Source: Trifolium pratense (Eukaryota; Streptophyta; Magnoliopsida; Fabales; Fabaceae). From it: a stretch of 64,000 nt of DNA. The DNA is taken from positions 40,634,635 to 40,698,634 of the forward strand of contig NC_060063.1 of assembly GCF_020283565.1 (NCBI RefSeq). The letters are read 5' to 3'. The position numbers were made by a program, and so were the translations under genes. The first letter of the stretch is position 1; the number at the start of each line of letters is the position of its first letter. This document shows, in pieces, positions 1 to 10,671 of the stretch. The notes below the pieces were generated by a model. The model worked only from the letters and a program-made list of their open reading frames with translations, was not told where the DNA came from and ran no database searches.

Positions 1-460
1 CCAAAACTAAGAAAGAGTTTCAGGTACTTTGACTACTGCAGAGTGGACTTTCCTTATTCAGCTAACAAAACTGAAGACCCACGTTCTCAAGACAGGACAG
101 ACAAAACAGAGGTAGCTGAACTGATCAGGCTTGAAAGGTCCTTTTCTCCATTGGTAGAAGAGTTGACTGGTGAAAGGAATCTTCACAGCTTTCAAAGAGA
201 TCTTCAGAGTTTGATGAAGCTCGTAGACAGACAGAAGTACTGAAGTCTTCATCCTCTGAACGTTGTAACCTCTGAAGTCCAACATCTTCTGAGCGCTTGT
301 GAACTTCTGAGTTCACATCCTCTGAACTCCACTCAGGACTTAAATGATGCTTATATCTGCGCACTCAAAATAAATTTTTAGTCCTTCCAATTGTTAATTA
401 ATACTTTGTTATCATCAAAACCTTTATAGATTTAGGGGCAAACATTTTTAAATCAATTTT
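1..460. other. Intergenic sequence, no recognisable gene
   Basis: The plus strand has a 66-codon open frame at 43-243 that I do not recognise. It has no visible domain or splice context and starts close to the window edge. Positions about 240-345 repeat short CTCTGAA/CTTCTGA words, a low-complexity pattern common in plant retrotransposon internal DNA. It may be the tail of an element lying to the left, but nothing here proves it. Confidence 0.4.
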
Positions 461-469
461 GTTCCAACA

Positions 470-745
470 CTATGGAACGTTACCCATTGTCATCTCTAAG
501 TATACCCATTTACTCACCTTAAAATTATAAACATTTTTAAAATATGATATATAAAAATTAAATTAGCAGAATACTCCTTTATATATATATATATATATAA
601 TGAAATACTTAATCAGTAAAATTATTTAATTACAAATAACTCTTGACTTTTTATAAGAAACAATTGACTTTTTAAGTTCATTGAATAACTGATGTATCCG
701 GTCTATATTATAGGTAAGATACATTAGTTATTGAATGAAAATAAC
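470..745 (+). repeat. Dispersed repeat, copy 1 (second copy near 53856-54080)
   Basis: This AT-rich stretch aligns by eye with 53856-54080 in the same orientation. Shared blocks include CACCTTAAAATTATAAACAT, the TATAAGAAACA-TTGACT block and AATAACTGATGTAT followed by GGTCTATATTATA. The second copy is interrupted or terminated by the Tat LTR at 54081. A short (TA)n run near 580-599 lies inside copy 1. No coding potential is seen. Confidence 0.6.
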
Positions 746-1462
746 AAGTGAGTTGTTTATATATCATTTCCATATTAATTGAATAATTATCTTGAACCAT
801 TTAATTTATGGGTCATGCTAACATGTGCCTTAAGGGCACATCTTAAAGCTACTTCAAATAGTAATTTTATCTTGAACAATACAATGTTTGACTTCTAAGA
901 GTATGAAATAAACAAGTTTCAATACCAAATTTCTTTTAATAGTACAATAACAAGTGCTATAAGGACACACGTTAAAAAAAAGAATAAATTATAATACATA
1001 TTAGTTTTTTTTTATGAGAAACATAATTAGGAGGGGAATGCACATATTCCAAGACAAATAAGATCTTACGAACCAATCAATAGTTGGTCGAGTGGTGAGA
1101 CCACTATTGACCCTCGAACCAGATTAGACCGTCCAGTAAGCCGGATACTGGTGGTGAAAACCGAAAAATAACATCTTATAACATATAGAACACTTTTAAA
1201 ATTATTTACATTAGTATCTTTCAAAAATATTAGCGGGGCTCGAACTCGAGACCTATGATATTTACTTTAAAATAGTGAGAGTCACATGAATTTGTAACAT
1301 TTTTTTAATAGTGTCTAACACTTTTTTTATAATAATATCTCTAACACTTTTATATAAATAATTGTAAAAGTAACATTTTTTTATATTATATTTATTGCTA
1401 AAATTATTATTTTTTAGTGCCTTATGCATTAAGTTATTTTTTATTTGCCACAAGAAATTTTT
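746..1462. other. AT-rich intergenic sequence with a SINE-like fragment
   Basis: No gene is seen. Positions about 1070-1170 (TGGTCGAGTGGTGAGACC, then CTCGAACCAGATTAGACC, then GGTGGTGAAAAC) resemble 5795-5850 inside the TOPLESS-like gene (CCCGAACCAGATTAAACG, GTGGTGGTGAAAAC). That marks a short dispersed family, possibly tRNA-derived, but no flanking duplication was found. Confidence 0.4.
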
Positions 1463-1471
1463 TATTTTCTT

Positions 1472-2655
1472 GGCTTAAATGCAGTTTTACCCCCCCTATT
1501 TTGAAAAATGCGGAATTTTACCCCTCCTATTTTAAAATGCGGAATTTTACCCCCCCTATTTTATAATTTGTTGGATTTTGCCCCCCACCAAAATTTTGCA
1601 TAAAATCTGCTTCTGAGCCTCAAGTTCAAAGTTACGCACAGAACTCAATTTGGATCAATAATTCACCAAACTGGTACCGAAACGACCGCAATCGAGTTAG
1701 TTTTCCACAGAATCAAACTCCACTAAATTTGGAGTTACAGAGAGAGATTAATTACTGTTTTAGTGAAGGTCTGTTCAAATTAATTATCGTATGAAACTAC
1801 TACTGATATTCTCGTCATTCCTCTCACCCTGTAGCTCATTTTTTAATACTGTTAACATGTATGGAAATCTAACGAAATTACCCTTGTTGGCATTTCAATT
1901 TCGTCGAATTTGGAGTTACGATGTGTTCGGTAGACGATGTTGAATTTGAAGATCACAAGTAGATTTCTGCAGAATTAGTAATTGGACAGACCTTCACTAA
2001 AACGGTAATTAATCTCTCTCTGTAACTCCAAATTTAGTGGGGTTTGATTCTGTGGAAAGCTAACTCGATTACGGTCATTTCGGTAGCCATTTGGTGAGTT
2101 ATGGATCCAAATTGAGTTGTATGCGAAGCTTTGAAGTTGTGACTCGAAAGCAGATTGTTTGCAGAATTTTGGGGACATACCTTCACTAAAACGGTAATTA
2201 ATCTCTCTTTGTAACTCCAAATTCAGTGGGGTTTGATTATGTGGAAAGATAACTCGATTACGGTCATTTCGGTAGCCGTTTGGTGAATTATGGATCTAAA
2301 TTGAGTTGTATGCGAAGCTTTGAAGTTGTGACTCGAAAGCAGATTTTTTGCAGAATTTTGGGGGACATACCTTCACTAAAACGGTAATTAATCTCTCTTT
2401 GTAACTCCAAATTCAGTGGGGTTTGATTATGTGGAAAGATAACTCGATTACGGTCATTTCGGTATCCTTTTGGTAAATTATTGATCAAAATTGAGTTGTA
2501 TGCGAAGCTTTAAAGTTATGACTCGAAAGCAGAATTTTAGGGGGGGCAAAATCCAACAAATTATAAAACAGGAGGGGTAAAAGTCCGCGTTTTAAAACAG
2601 GGGGGGTAAAATTCCGATTTAATCAAAACAGGGGGGGCAAAACTGCATTTAAGCC
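1472..2655. mobile_element. MULE-like inverted-repeat element, 9-bp TSD
   Basis: The ends are mirror images: GGCTTAAATGCAGTTTTACC at the left and GGCAAAACTGCATTTAAGCC at the right, followed inward by several C-rich/G-rich blocks. The element is flanked by the perfect 9-bp duplication TATTTTCTT at 1463-1471 and 2656-2664. A 9-bp TSD is typical of the Mutator superfamily. The interior has nearly three copies of a unit of about 190 bp (for example GGGACATACCTTCAC at 2172 and 2363) and an inverted partial copy at about 1610-1775, so the whole can fold back. No transposase is present, so it is non-autonomous. Confidence 0.8.
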
Positions 2656-2664
2656 TATTTTCTT

Positions 2665-2973
2665 TTATTTTGATTTGTCAAAAGAATAAAAGTCATTTTT
2701 ATTTCGATATTATTTTAAGTAATTTTATATATAAAGAAGGATGAAAAGCATTTACCATAATAGTTTTTTTTTCTCTTTCTTTTGACGTAATTTACCATAA
2801 TAGATTAGATTTTTAATTAGATGCATGGCTCAAAAAAGAAAATAAAGTGTCTAGATACATAATATTAATTTCTGCCAAAAATAAAAGTTACATATAATAT
2901 TTAATATTAAAATTCCGTCAAAAAGATAATATTAAAATTTTTTAAAGCATGTGAAAGGAAAGTGATACTGTTG
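2665..2973. other. AT-rich spacer, nothing recognised
   Basis: This is a short AT-rich spacer between two MULE-like elements. I see no open frame, RNA gene or repeat of note. Confidence 0.5.
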
Positions 2974-2982
2974 TAGATTTTT

Positions 2983-3309
2983 GGCAAAATTATATTCAAG
3001 TCCTTTATTATATTTTTTTAACATTTTGGTCCTTTATATTTTTTTTAATACTTTGGTCCTTTATTTTTTTTCCTGTAATATTACTGTTCTTTATTATATT
3101 TTATTTGTAACATTTAGATCTTTATTTTTTATAAATAAATAAGATAAGGACCAAAGTGTTAAAAAAAAAGGACTAAAGTGTTACAAATAAAAAAGATAAA
3201 GGACCAAAGTATTATAAATAAAAGATAAAAGACCAAAATATTACAAAAAAAAAATAAAGGACCAAAGTGTTACAAAAAAAATAAGATAAAGAATCAGTGT
3301 AATTTTGCC
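2983..3309. mobile_element. MULE-type MITE, 9-bp TSD
   Basis: This 327-bp element starts GGCAAAATTATATT and ends AGTGTAATTTTGCC, imperfect inverted repeats. It is flanked by the perfect 9-bp duplication TAGATTTTT (2974-2982 and 3310-3318). The left half repeats a TTTGGTCCTTTAT-like word several times, and the right half repeats its complement (ATAAAGGACCAAAGTGTTAC), so nearly the whole element is a hairpin. It lies just upstream of the TOPLESS-like promoter. Confidence 0.8.
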
Positions 3310-3372
3310 TAGATTTTTTTATCCTTTTTTCCTTTTTCTAGAATGATAAGGACAGTTACTTATCAGTTTATG

Positions 3373-3380
3373 TATATATA
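3373..3380 (+). promoter_or_regulatory. Candidate TATA box of the TOPLESS-like gene
   Basis: TATATATA lies about 273 bp before the start codon at 3653, in a non-repeat stretch between the MITE and the gene. A C/T/A-rich 5' leader follows. The assignment is by position and motif only. Confidence 0.4.
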
Positions 3381-3652
3381 AGTACGATCATATGAAAGAC
3401 AACCTACAAACACACTTAGGAAAACGCGAAATTCATTCTCTCCGTTTGTGTCAGGTTTTTTTCTTCTTTCATCACTCATATAGTCACACTACTGTTACTT
3501 TCATTACAAATGCAAAAACGTTGTCGTTTTCCTTTTTCATATTCATATAAGCAAAATATCACATTTTTCAACTTTGTGATTTAAAATATCTAATCATTTT
3601 TTTTTCTTCTTGAAGGTGTTTTGATTCTTATCACTTACTTTGAGCTAGAAAA

Positions 3653-6600
3653 ATGGAATCTTTGTCTTTGAACCAGGAAATGATGGTGCTAGTTCTTCAA
3701 TATCTTGATGAAGAGAATTTGAAGGAGACAATGCACAAGTAAAGATCTTTTATTTATTGTTTAATTTTGTTTTTTTTGTTTTTTTGTGTTTTTAGATTTC
3801 TAGTGTGTACGTAAATTGAAATTGGAAAAACGTGTTTATTTTTTTTTTTTTTTTGTGTTTAGGATGGAGCAGGAATCGGCCATCTATTTTAATCTAAAGT
3901 ATTTTGAAAAGAAAGTTTTGGATGGAGAATGGGAGGAGTCAGAGAAGTACCTCAGGGGATTTACAAGTATCGATGATAATGCTTTTTCAATGAAAATGTT
4001 TTTTGAGATAAGAAAACAAAATTATTATGAAGCATTGGAAAGGTAGTGTTCTTTATCTTTATACTAGTATTTATCATCATCATCATCATCGTCATCACAT
4101 AACCTTTAGGGTTTTAGATAGTACCCCCTCTAGTAAAATAAAAAGTTTATTTTTTAGATTCATAAAAATATTGATGTATTGAAATTTTTCTTCTCCTTTT
4201 CTTCATAGCCGCCGCCCCCCACCTTAACCTAGTTTTTTTTTTCTTCTTGATCTATCAAGGAGGGGTGGTTTTAGGGTCAATTTTTGACCCAAAATCACCC
4301 CTCATAATTGTTTTTCCTTTTCTTCTTTATTTAAATAAGTGATCTTCACATTGATCAAGTTTTTCCTTTGTGTTTTCTTTTTTGTGTTTTCGCCGTCTGA
4401 GTGCGGCGTTGTGTTGTTCGTCGTCTTGTGCGACGTTTTTGTTGTCTCGTATTGTGCGGTGTTCATTTGATTTATATTGAAAAGATCGGTTTCAGTCAAT
4501 TACAGATTCAACCAATGATTTGGGCTTCAATGTTGCAGATCCGGAGGCTTGGATACTTCGGTGACTTTAACTTTATCATATTATTTGTTGTAGGCATTTT
4601 GCCGTTGTATGCTATTAACTCAGATGCTGTGAGTTTTGTTCGCAGATTCATCCTTTACGTTTTCAGCGATGTTTATTATGTGGTTGTTTTTGATGTAATC
4701 TATCAATTTGAATGAATGAATATCATTTTGTTATTTTCAAAAAAAAAAAATATTAATGTGTTTGTTCTAGAAAATGGACCAGATACATCATTCATTCTAT
4801 AAATCTAAAAAATAAAAGTTTTCATATATTAAGGACTAATGAGAGTACTTAGAATAATAATCGTGATTTGTACCTTTATTCTTGATATTGTGAAGAATCG
4901 CTGTCAAATGTGGTCTTTTTTTAAGGTTTCTAATGGTTTGGAAAACATGAAAAGTTGTTGTAATGTGCCCTAGATTGTAGTCAAGGGAATTGGATATCCT
5001 GCTGGAAATATTCCTGCTGTTTTCACGCTGTTTTTAATCAGAGCCGTCCGATCTAATATTGATGGTTGTGATTGAATTGTACTGATTTTATTAAGAAGTA
5101 ATAAGAACCGTCCGATTTGAAATGGATGGTTGAGATGCACTACAGCGTGTAACTGTGAGATTTATTACTGTAGTGCATCCTGATCCGTAGTCAAGCACCT
5201 CTATTTTAAACCCTAACTATTGGTTTTAAATAATAGTCATCTTAATGATTTAGGTCAAAATCTTTGACATTATTGGAGAATTGCAGTCAAATATTTGCTT
5301 CAGTCGATGTCATATTGGAAATTTTGCAACATTAAAAACTGTTATATCATAGCCCAGATCCCGATTGCATCATTATTACACTTATTTTTGTTATAATAAT
5401 AATTTATAGTCTTCATAATTACTTCTTGTATCCCGATTGCTAGTTATACTCCTTATCCTTTTTTTTTTTTTTTTTTGGTAAAGATACTCCTTATCCTTTT
5501 ATTTCGGTACTTAATTTGTTTAAGAGTATTAAAATAATTTTTTGGTTGCTATTGTTTTTCTAATGTTTAAATGATCTCATTTTTGCTCAGTAATGACAAA
5601 ACAAGAGCTGTTGAAATTCTGGTGAATGATTTGAAAATCTTTTCAACATATGATCAAGCAATATACAAGCAATTAACACATCTCCTAACCCTTGACAATC
5701 TAAGGTACATTTTTGCGTTTTTTTTTTTGGTATAATGTTGTTGACTATGGATTCAAGAGATATTAAAATTTCATTGCATTATCATCGATGCCATAACTGA
5801 CCCCCGAACCAGATTAAACGATCCAGTGAACCGAATAGTGGTGGTGAAAACAAAAAATTCGTTGCATTTTAAATATGTACTTGATTTAAATGCAGGGAGA
5901 ACATACATCTTTCACAATATCAAGATGTGAGATCAGCTAGAGACCTGTTGATGACTGAGCTTAAAAGGTTGATTAACCTTAATAACAGACTCAATAATAA
6001 GCTTAAGCTTCCAAAATTGAGTGAGTCGCGGTTGCGACACTTAATAAATCATGGGTAAATAATGTAGTTAATATATTTTTTCAGTTAATTTTGTCAAAAA
6101 AAATAATATTTTTTCTGTTAATAACATGTTATATAGTTTTTAGCTTCATTAATCATATTTTTCTTGACTAAAATTTTTCAATGTTCTCTATCCAGATTGA
6201 ATTGGCAGCACGCGCTCTGCAAATATCCAAAGCAAAGCCCAAACGTAATGACTATTTTAACCGATCACAGTTGTGATCAACCACCAAATGATGCAAATCA
6301 TCCATCTCGTGTAGATGCGGTATGGAAGTTTTTCTATTTATTTTCATGTTCATGATAAAAAATTTATTTTTTGTTGTTTATATACATTGTATTGTTGCAT
6401 TTCCTCTTATTATTACTTAATTTTGTGCAGCCATTTCTATCAGCCCCTGTAGCTCCTAAGGCTAATGCTTTACCAGCATGGATGGTGAATGGAAATCCTT
6501 CCTCATCTTCTCGACCACTTGCTGCGCTGACAGCTTCCGCATTGCCTGGTCCTTCAAATCTAGGTATATATCTTGATCAGTTTATGTCCCATAAAATTTT

Positions 6601-9103
6601 AATCGAAATACACTATCAATCTAATATAAGGAAGCATATATTGCTATAGCTAGAAGCATGGAGAGTAGAAGAAATTCGAATGATGTTTCTACAGCTAGGA
6701 AGTTGAAGGAAATCGTTCATCATACTCAGTGTCGAAGAGTTACTATGCCGGAGAGTATAGGTCCCAGTAACAAGGTATTCCCTCAGCAACCGAATAGTTT
6801 CTAAAGCTTGGAAGTTTCTAAAGATGTTTAATTAATATATTTCTGTTTTTTCTGTCAATAATTTCATGATCATAATTTTTTTATCTTTTACCAAGGTTTG
6901 TCTTCTATACACAAAACCTGGAACTGGTCTTCTAGCTCTTGGTTCAAAAGGGGTTCTGAAGATGTGGAAATGGAGCGTTACTCCATCCAATCCTGCCGGA
7001 AAGGTGATTGTATATAACTTATGCGGCGCCTAATTTATGCCAAAATTTCTGTAACATATATGTATGCATGAATTTTGTTATGTCTAAAATATAACTGAGT
7101 TTTATTGTGTTGGTTTAAAAGGCGACGACAAGTGCTAATCCTGAACATTCGACACCTGCTGAGGGTATTTTTATGACTAATGATGTCCAGAACAATAATG
7201 ACGTGATTCCATGCTTGGACATTTCCAAGAATGATGCATATGGCTTAGCTGCTTGTGGAGAAACTGTTTCATTGTGCAACATGGCGTCATCGTATAAAGT
7301 AAGCTAACTAGTAATATTTATGAAAATATATTATGTTACATATCTTAGTGTTTGTGAGTTTGTGACAAATTATTGTTGAATTTAAGGTATTTTATCAGTT
7401 TACGAGTCCTCCACCGGCTGCAACGTGCATCGCTTTCATCCCTCAAGATAATAACATTGCTGCAATTGGAAGGGAAGATTCTGTGATTCATATTTACAGT
7501 ATTAGGCATGACGAGGTAATTAATTTAGAAATTGTTATTCCTAAGGTTCTTTTAAGAGATATCTAGTAAACAAGTATGCTGAACTAAAGTTTAGTATAGT
7601 AGGTATGTATATATATATAGGTGCCCCCCTCCCTAGAGGAGGTGGCGAGTGCTCCCGTAAATCTTTGTCCCATGTGGCCTATAAAAGGGGACCTTATCTG
7701 TTGGTTCAACCCCCTGAGTTGGACTTATCCGCTCCGGGGCGGTTGTCTTAGCCCTATTGGGCCTTTTGCCGACAAGACATGGTGGGCCCAGTTGGGCCAG
7801 GGAACTCGCCTAGTACAGAAATTAAGGAGATCTAAAGTTTAAATTTAGACAATTTCAAAAATCATATAATGATTTGAACCTTTTTGCCTTTCAGCTTATA
7901 GTGGAATTGAAGGGTCATCAGAAGCTCATTACCGGTATAGCTTTTTCGCTTCGACAAAATATAATGGTTTCTGCCGGTGCTGATGCTCAGGTATGTTTAA
8001 CCATGACTTCCGTAAGAATATTAGTCAGTTTTGTCAAATAGCAGCGCTATACCATAACGGATTTCAATGAATCCGCTATGGAAACTAAGCGTTGTCCTAG
8101 CAGATTTTGATTATTATTTTTTTTTTACAGAAAACAATTTTGAATTATAGTTTGGTCATTAAAAATAATATGTGCTTCATATTTTTTTGTATTTTTAGCT
8201 CATCTCTTGGAACATGAACACATGGTCTATGAATAAAGCAGCGTCAATCCAATTGCGAACTGGTGAATATGCGGCTCCAAGTGAGACTAGAGTTCAATTT
8301 CACAGTGATCAAGTGATGTTGCTGGCATGCCATGAGACACAACTAGCCTTATATGATGCATCAAGAATGAAACTGATGTGTCAGGTACGCATCTACTCTC
8401 GCACATTCTCCGTACTTTTCTCTCAAATAGAAATTTATTTATGGAAGATTCAGCTATACTTAGTGACATATATTTATGTTTGTATTTAACAGTGGCTGCC
8501 ACATGGTGGGCTGCAAGCTTGTGCCATATCGTCTGCTACCTACTCGTCAAATTTCGAACAAATTTATGCAACATTTACCGATGGAAACATCGGAATATTT
8601 GATGCTGGCAGCCTCATACCAAGATGTCGTATTGCTCCATCTGCATACCTATATCAGACCCCATCAACCAGGTTTTTGAACAATCTCATATGCTTAAACT
8701 TATTTAGTTTCCTTATATTAAGATAACTATTTGTGTGAAGATAGTTTCCTTGATTCATATGTACCAACATTGTAGAGATTATTATACTGTCGGTGAACCA
8801 TAACCGTTCAATCTTTATAGATTGACAGTATAAAAAGTCTTACACTGACGGTATATCAAAATTATTTTGTGTTTGTTTATTGTTACTATTGAAGTGTTGA
8901 TATTTTTGTCACATGCTTGGAATTTTATTTTGTCTATTTTCTGCAGAATATTAATCCTTAAATTTTTATTTATTTTTTACAGCCAAAATTTGTTTCCTCT
9001 TGTTGTGGCATCCAATCCAGGAGTGCCCAATCAATTTGCAATTGCACTGTCAGATGGGACAATTAATGTTATTGAGCCCAAAGAATCTGAACCATGGTGG
9101 TGA
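3653..9103 (+). CDS. TOPLESS-like corepressor, internally shortened (14 exons)
   Basis: Exons by splice consensus: 3653-3738, 3863-4042, 5591-5704, 5896-6054, 6196-6319, 6431-6563, 6650-6774, 6896-7003, 7122-7298, 7387-7515, 7895-7990, 8199-8384, 8493-8671, 8983-9103. They total 1917 bp, one frame of 638 residues. The N-terminus (about residues 1-200) matches the TOPLESS LisH and CTLH regions, with motifs LQYLDEENLKET, YLRGFTSIDDN, FFEIRKQNYYEAL and LNWQHALC. The C-terminal half keeps propeller signatures such as LKGHQKLITGIAFS, SAGADAQLISWN, HETQLALYDAS and CRIAPSAYL. TOPLESS/TPR proteins are nuclear co-repressors that bind EAR motifs through the N-terminal domain. Canonical members are about 1,100-1,130 residues, and here the first WD40 propeller is missing between exons 6 and 7. 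It is either a functional shortened paralogue or a decaying copy with its frame intact. Confidence 0.85.
4121..4848. mobile_element. MITE in TOPLESS-like intron 2, itself interrupted by a poly(A) retro-insert
   Basis: The left end (GTACCCCCTCTAG..AAGTTTATTTTTTAGATTCAT) and the right end (ATAAATCTAAAAAATAAAAG..GAGAGTAC) are inverted relatives, as in a small terminal-inverted-repeat element. Between about 4180 and 4750 lies unrelated DNA ending in an A-run (about 4739-4750). It is bracketed by an imperfect duplication AAATATTGATGTATT / AAATATTAATGTGTT, which suggests a LINE- or SINE-like retro-insertion into the MITE. The 104-codon open frame inside (4401-4715) is not recognised. The outer target duplication is not clear. 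Confidence 0.45.
7612..7832 (+). mobile_element. GC-rich insertion in TOPLESS-like intron 10, possibly SINE-like
   Basis: A sharply GC-richer block sits inside an AT-rich intron. It contains TGGCGAGTGCTCC and, about 60 bp on, TTGGTTCAACCCCCTGAG, resembling the A and B boxes of an RNA polymerase III promoter at tRNA-like spacing. No clear target duplication or A-tail was found, so the class is uncertain. The open frame through it is a by-product of its composition. Confidence 0.35.
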
Positions 9104-9424
9104 AGTAAAGTGCATGTTGCTCAAATGGCCATTAGGCCATATATGATTCATTTGGATCACTTTAGTATTTTTATTTCAATTATTGAACAATTGTGAAACT
9201 TTTTAAGGTTGAATGGTTTTTATTTTAAGACTATCTTTGGTTGGATAGTCATTGGGATGTTTTGGTTATGTGACAATTATGCTTATGGTTTATTGCTTGA
9301 ATTATCCTATCTATTGAATGTGATAAAATTTGAAGTATTGTTTTTTGTGAGGTAGTTAAATTTATAAATGCTATTTTTTGTGAGACCATTCAAGTTATTA
9401 ATGATAGGCTGATTCTAGTATGGG
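9104..9424 (+). other. Presumed 3' UTR and downstream spacer of the TOPLESS-like gene
   Basis: T-rich sequence follows the TGA at 9101-9103. No gene is present, and no confident poly(A) signal is singled out. Repeat-family sequence starts near 9430. Confidence 0.4.
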
Positions 9425-9429
9425 AAAGG

Positions 9430-9619
9430 ATGATAGGTCTTCCATGGTGGATAACCAATTTTAACCTTTAGATCACAAAGGTATACAATAGACTATAATA
9501 AAGTGTCAACACCATATTTTATACTCTTTCATCAAAATCATTTTTTAATTTATATATTATTATTAAATTTATTTTTATATGCCAATTTTTTTTTAATGTA
9601 TATTTCTCGTCAAAGTGTA
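9430..9619. repeat. Repeat flank, inverted relative of about 53590-53790
   Basis: Read in reverse complement, this block aligns by eye with 53590-53790 (shared words around GACCTATCA, AACCTTTAGATCACAAA, TATAGTCTATTGTATAC and TTGGCATATAAAAATAA). Together with 12912-13110 it forms the flanks of the LTR element at 9625-12906. The related locus at 53.4-53.8 kb lacks that element. Confidence 0.6.
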
Positions 9620-9789
9620 CATATTGAACTAGGCGTTCAGAAATGATTTGGGCTGGCAACGTTGACCTCTGAACAGTGACGTCTCAGCTAGTGGGTTTGG
9701 CGTGTCTTTCTTTCTAGCTCAGAAGGGCGTGGTGCTTGCCCTCGTTGGATGTCGAGCCTTTCTTCGGCTGATTGAATGATTGGTTTAAT

Positions 9790-10295
9790 TTGGACGGTTT
9801 GTTCTCCAATTTGGAACATCGTCGTTGATGGACCAAAGAGACGAATCAGAAACTCGCGTTCGGGTCACTATCGTTCTTGGCTTATGAGCTTTGGACGGTT
9901 TGCTCTCGCGTTCAGAGCGTCACCGTTTTTGGACCAAAGAGACGAATAAGAACCTCGCGTTCGGGTCACCATCATTCTTGGCTTATGAACTTTGGACAGT
10001 TTGCTCTCGCGTTCGGAGCGTCCCTGTTTTTGGACCAAAGAGATGAATCGGAACCTCGTGTTAGGGTAACCATCGTTCTTGGCTTATGAGCTTTGAACGG
10101 TATGCTCTCGCGTTCTGAGCATCACCGTTTTCGGACCAAGAGACGAAACGGAACCTCGCGTTCAGGTCACCATCATTTTTGGCTTATGAGCTTTGGACGG
10201 TTTGCTCTCACGTTCAAAGCGTCACCGTTTTTGGACCAAAGAGACGAATCGAAACCTCGCGTTCGGGTCACCATCGTTCTTGGCTTATGAACTTC
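9790..10295 (-). repeat. Tandem repeat, about 101 bp x 5, in the retroelement 3' region
   Basis: Five copies of a unit of about 101 bp are recognised by TTGGCTTATGA at about 9877, 9979, 10081, 10180 and 10280, and by GGACCAAAGAGACGAA. The open frames at 9877-10427 simply read through the array (repeated FGPKRR/DQRDES) and are not genes. Tandem repeats near the 3' end are common in Tat/Ogre-type elements, and the element at 54-64 kb has one too. Confidence 0.8.
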
Positions 10296-10671
10296 CTCCC
10301 TTGGTTGTGCTTTGTTTGTACTTCGGGTGGCTTTAGCCTTGCCATTGAATTATCTTCCCTGATTTTGTTTGCTGTTTTCATGTCACGCATAAAATATGGG
10401 TTTTCACATTTTTATTTGAATGAATAATAATAAGATGGGTAAATAAGATTGCCCCCTTCTAAGGGAACTTTTTATTGGAATTTGGCATAACATATTGCCT
10501 TAAAGCAAATAGAGTATAGAGTAGTTTAGAGTTTGTGAATCTTATCCGTCATGGTGATCCCGTATTGGGTTCGGTTGTTGTCGACTCCTTCTCTGTGGCA
10601 ACTTCAACCCTTCCCTTTGGGGCGAAGTCCCTTCTTGAAGACCGTATTCTTCTGGGAGATTCTCTTCTTTT

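Noticed and set aside
1975..2488. Minus-strand frames sharing ELQREINYRFSEG
   Set aside because: The repeated peptide comes from the 190-bp tandem repeat inside the MULE-like element.
8775..8862. TACTGTCGGTGAACC..TTACACTGACGGTATA as a complete MITE in intron 13
   Set aside because: It has some inverted similarity, but no defined ends or target duplication, so it is not listed as a feature.
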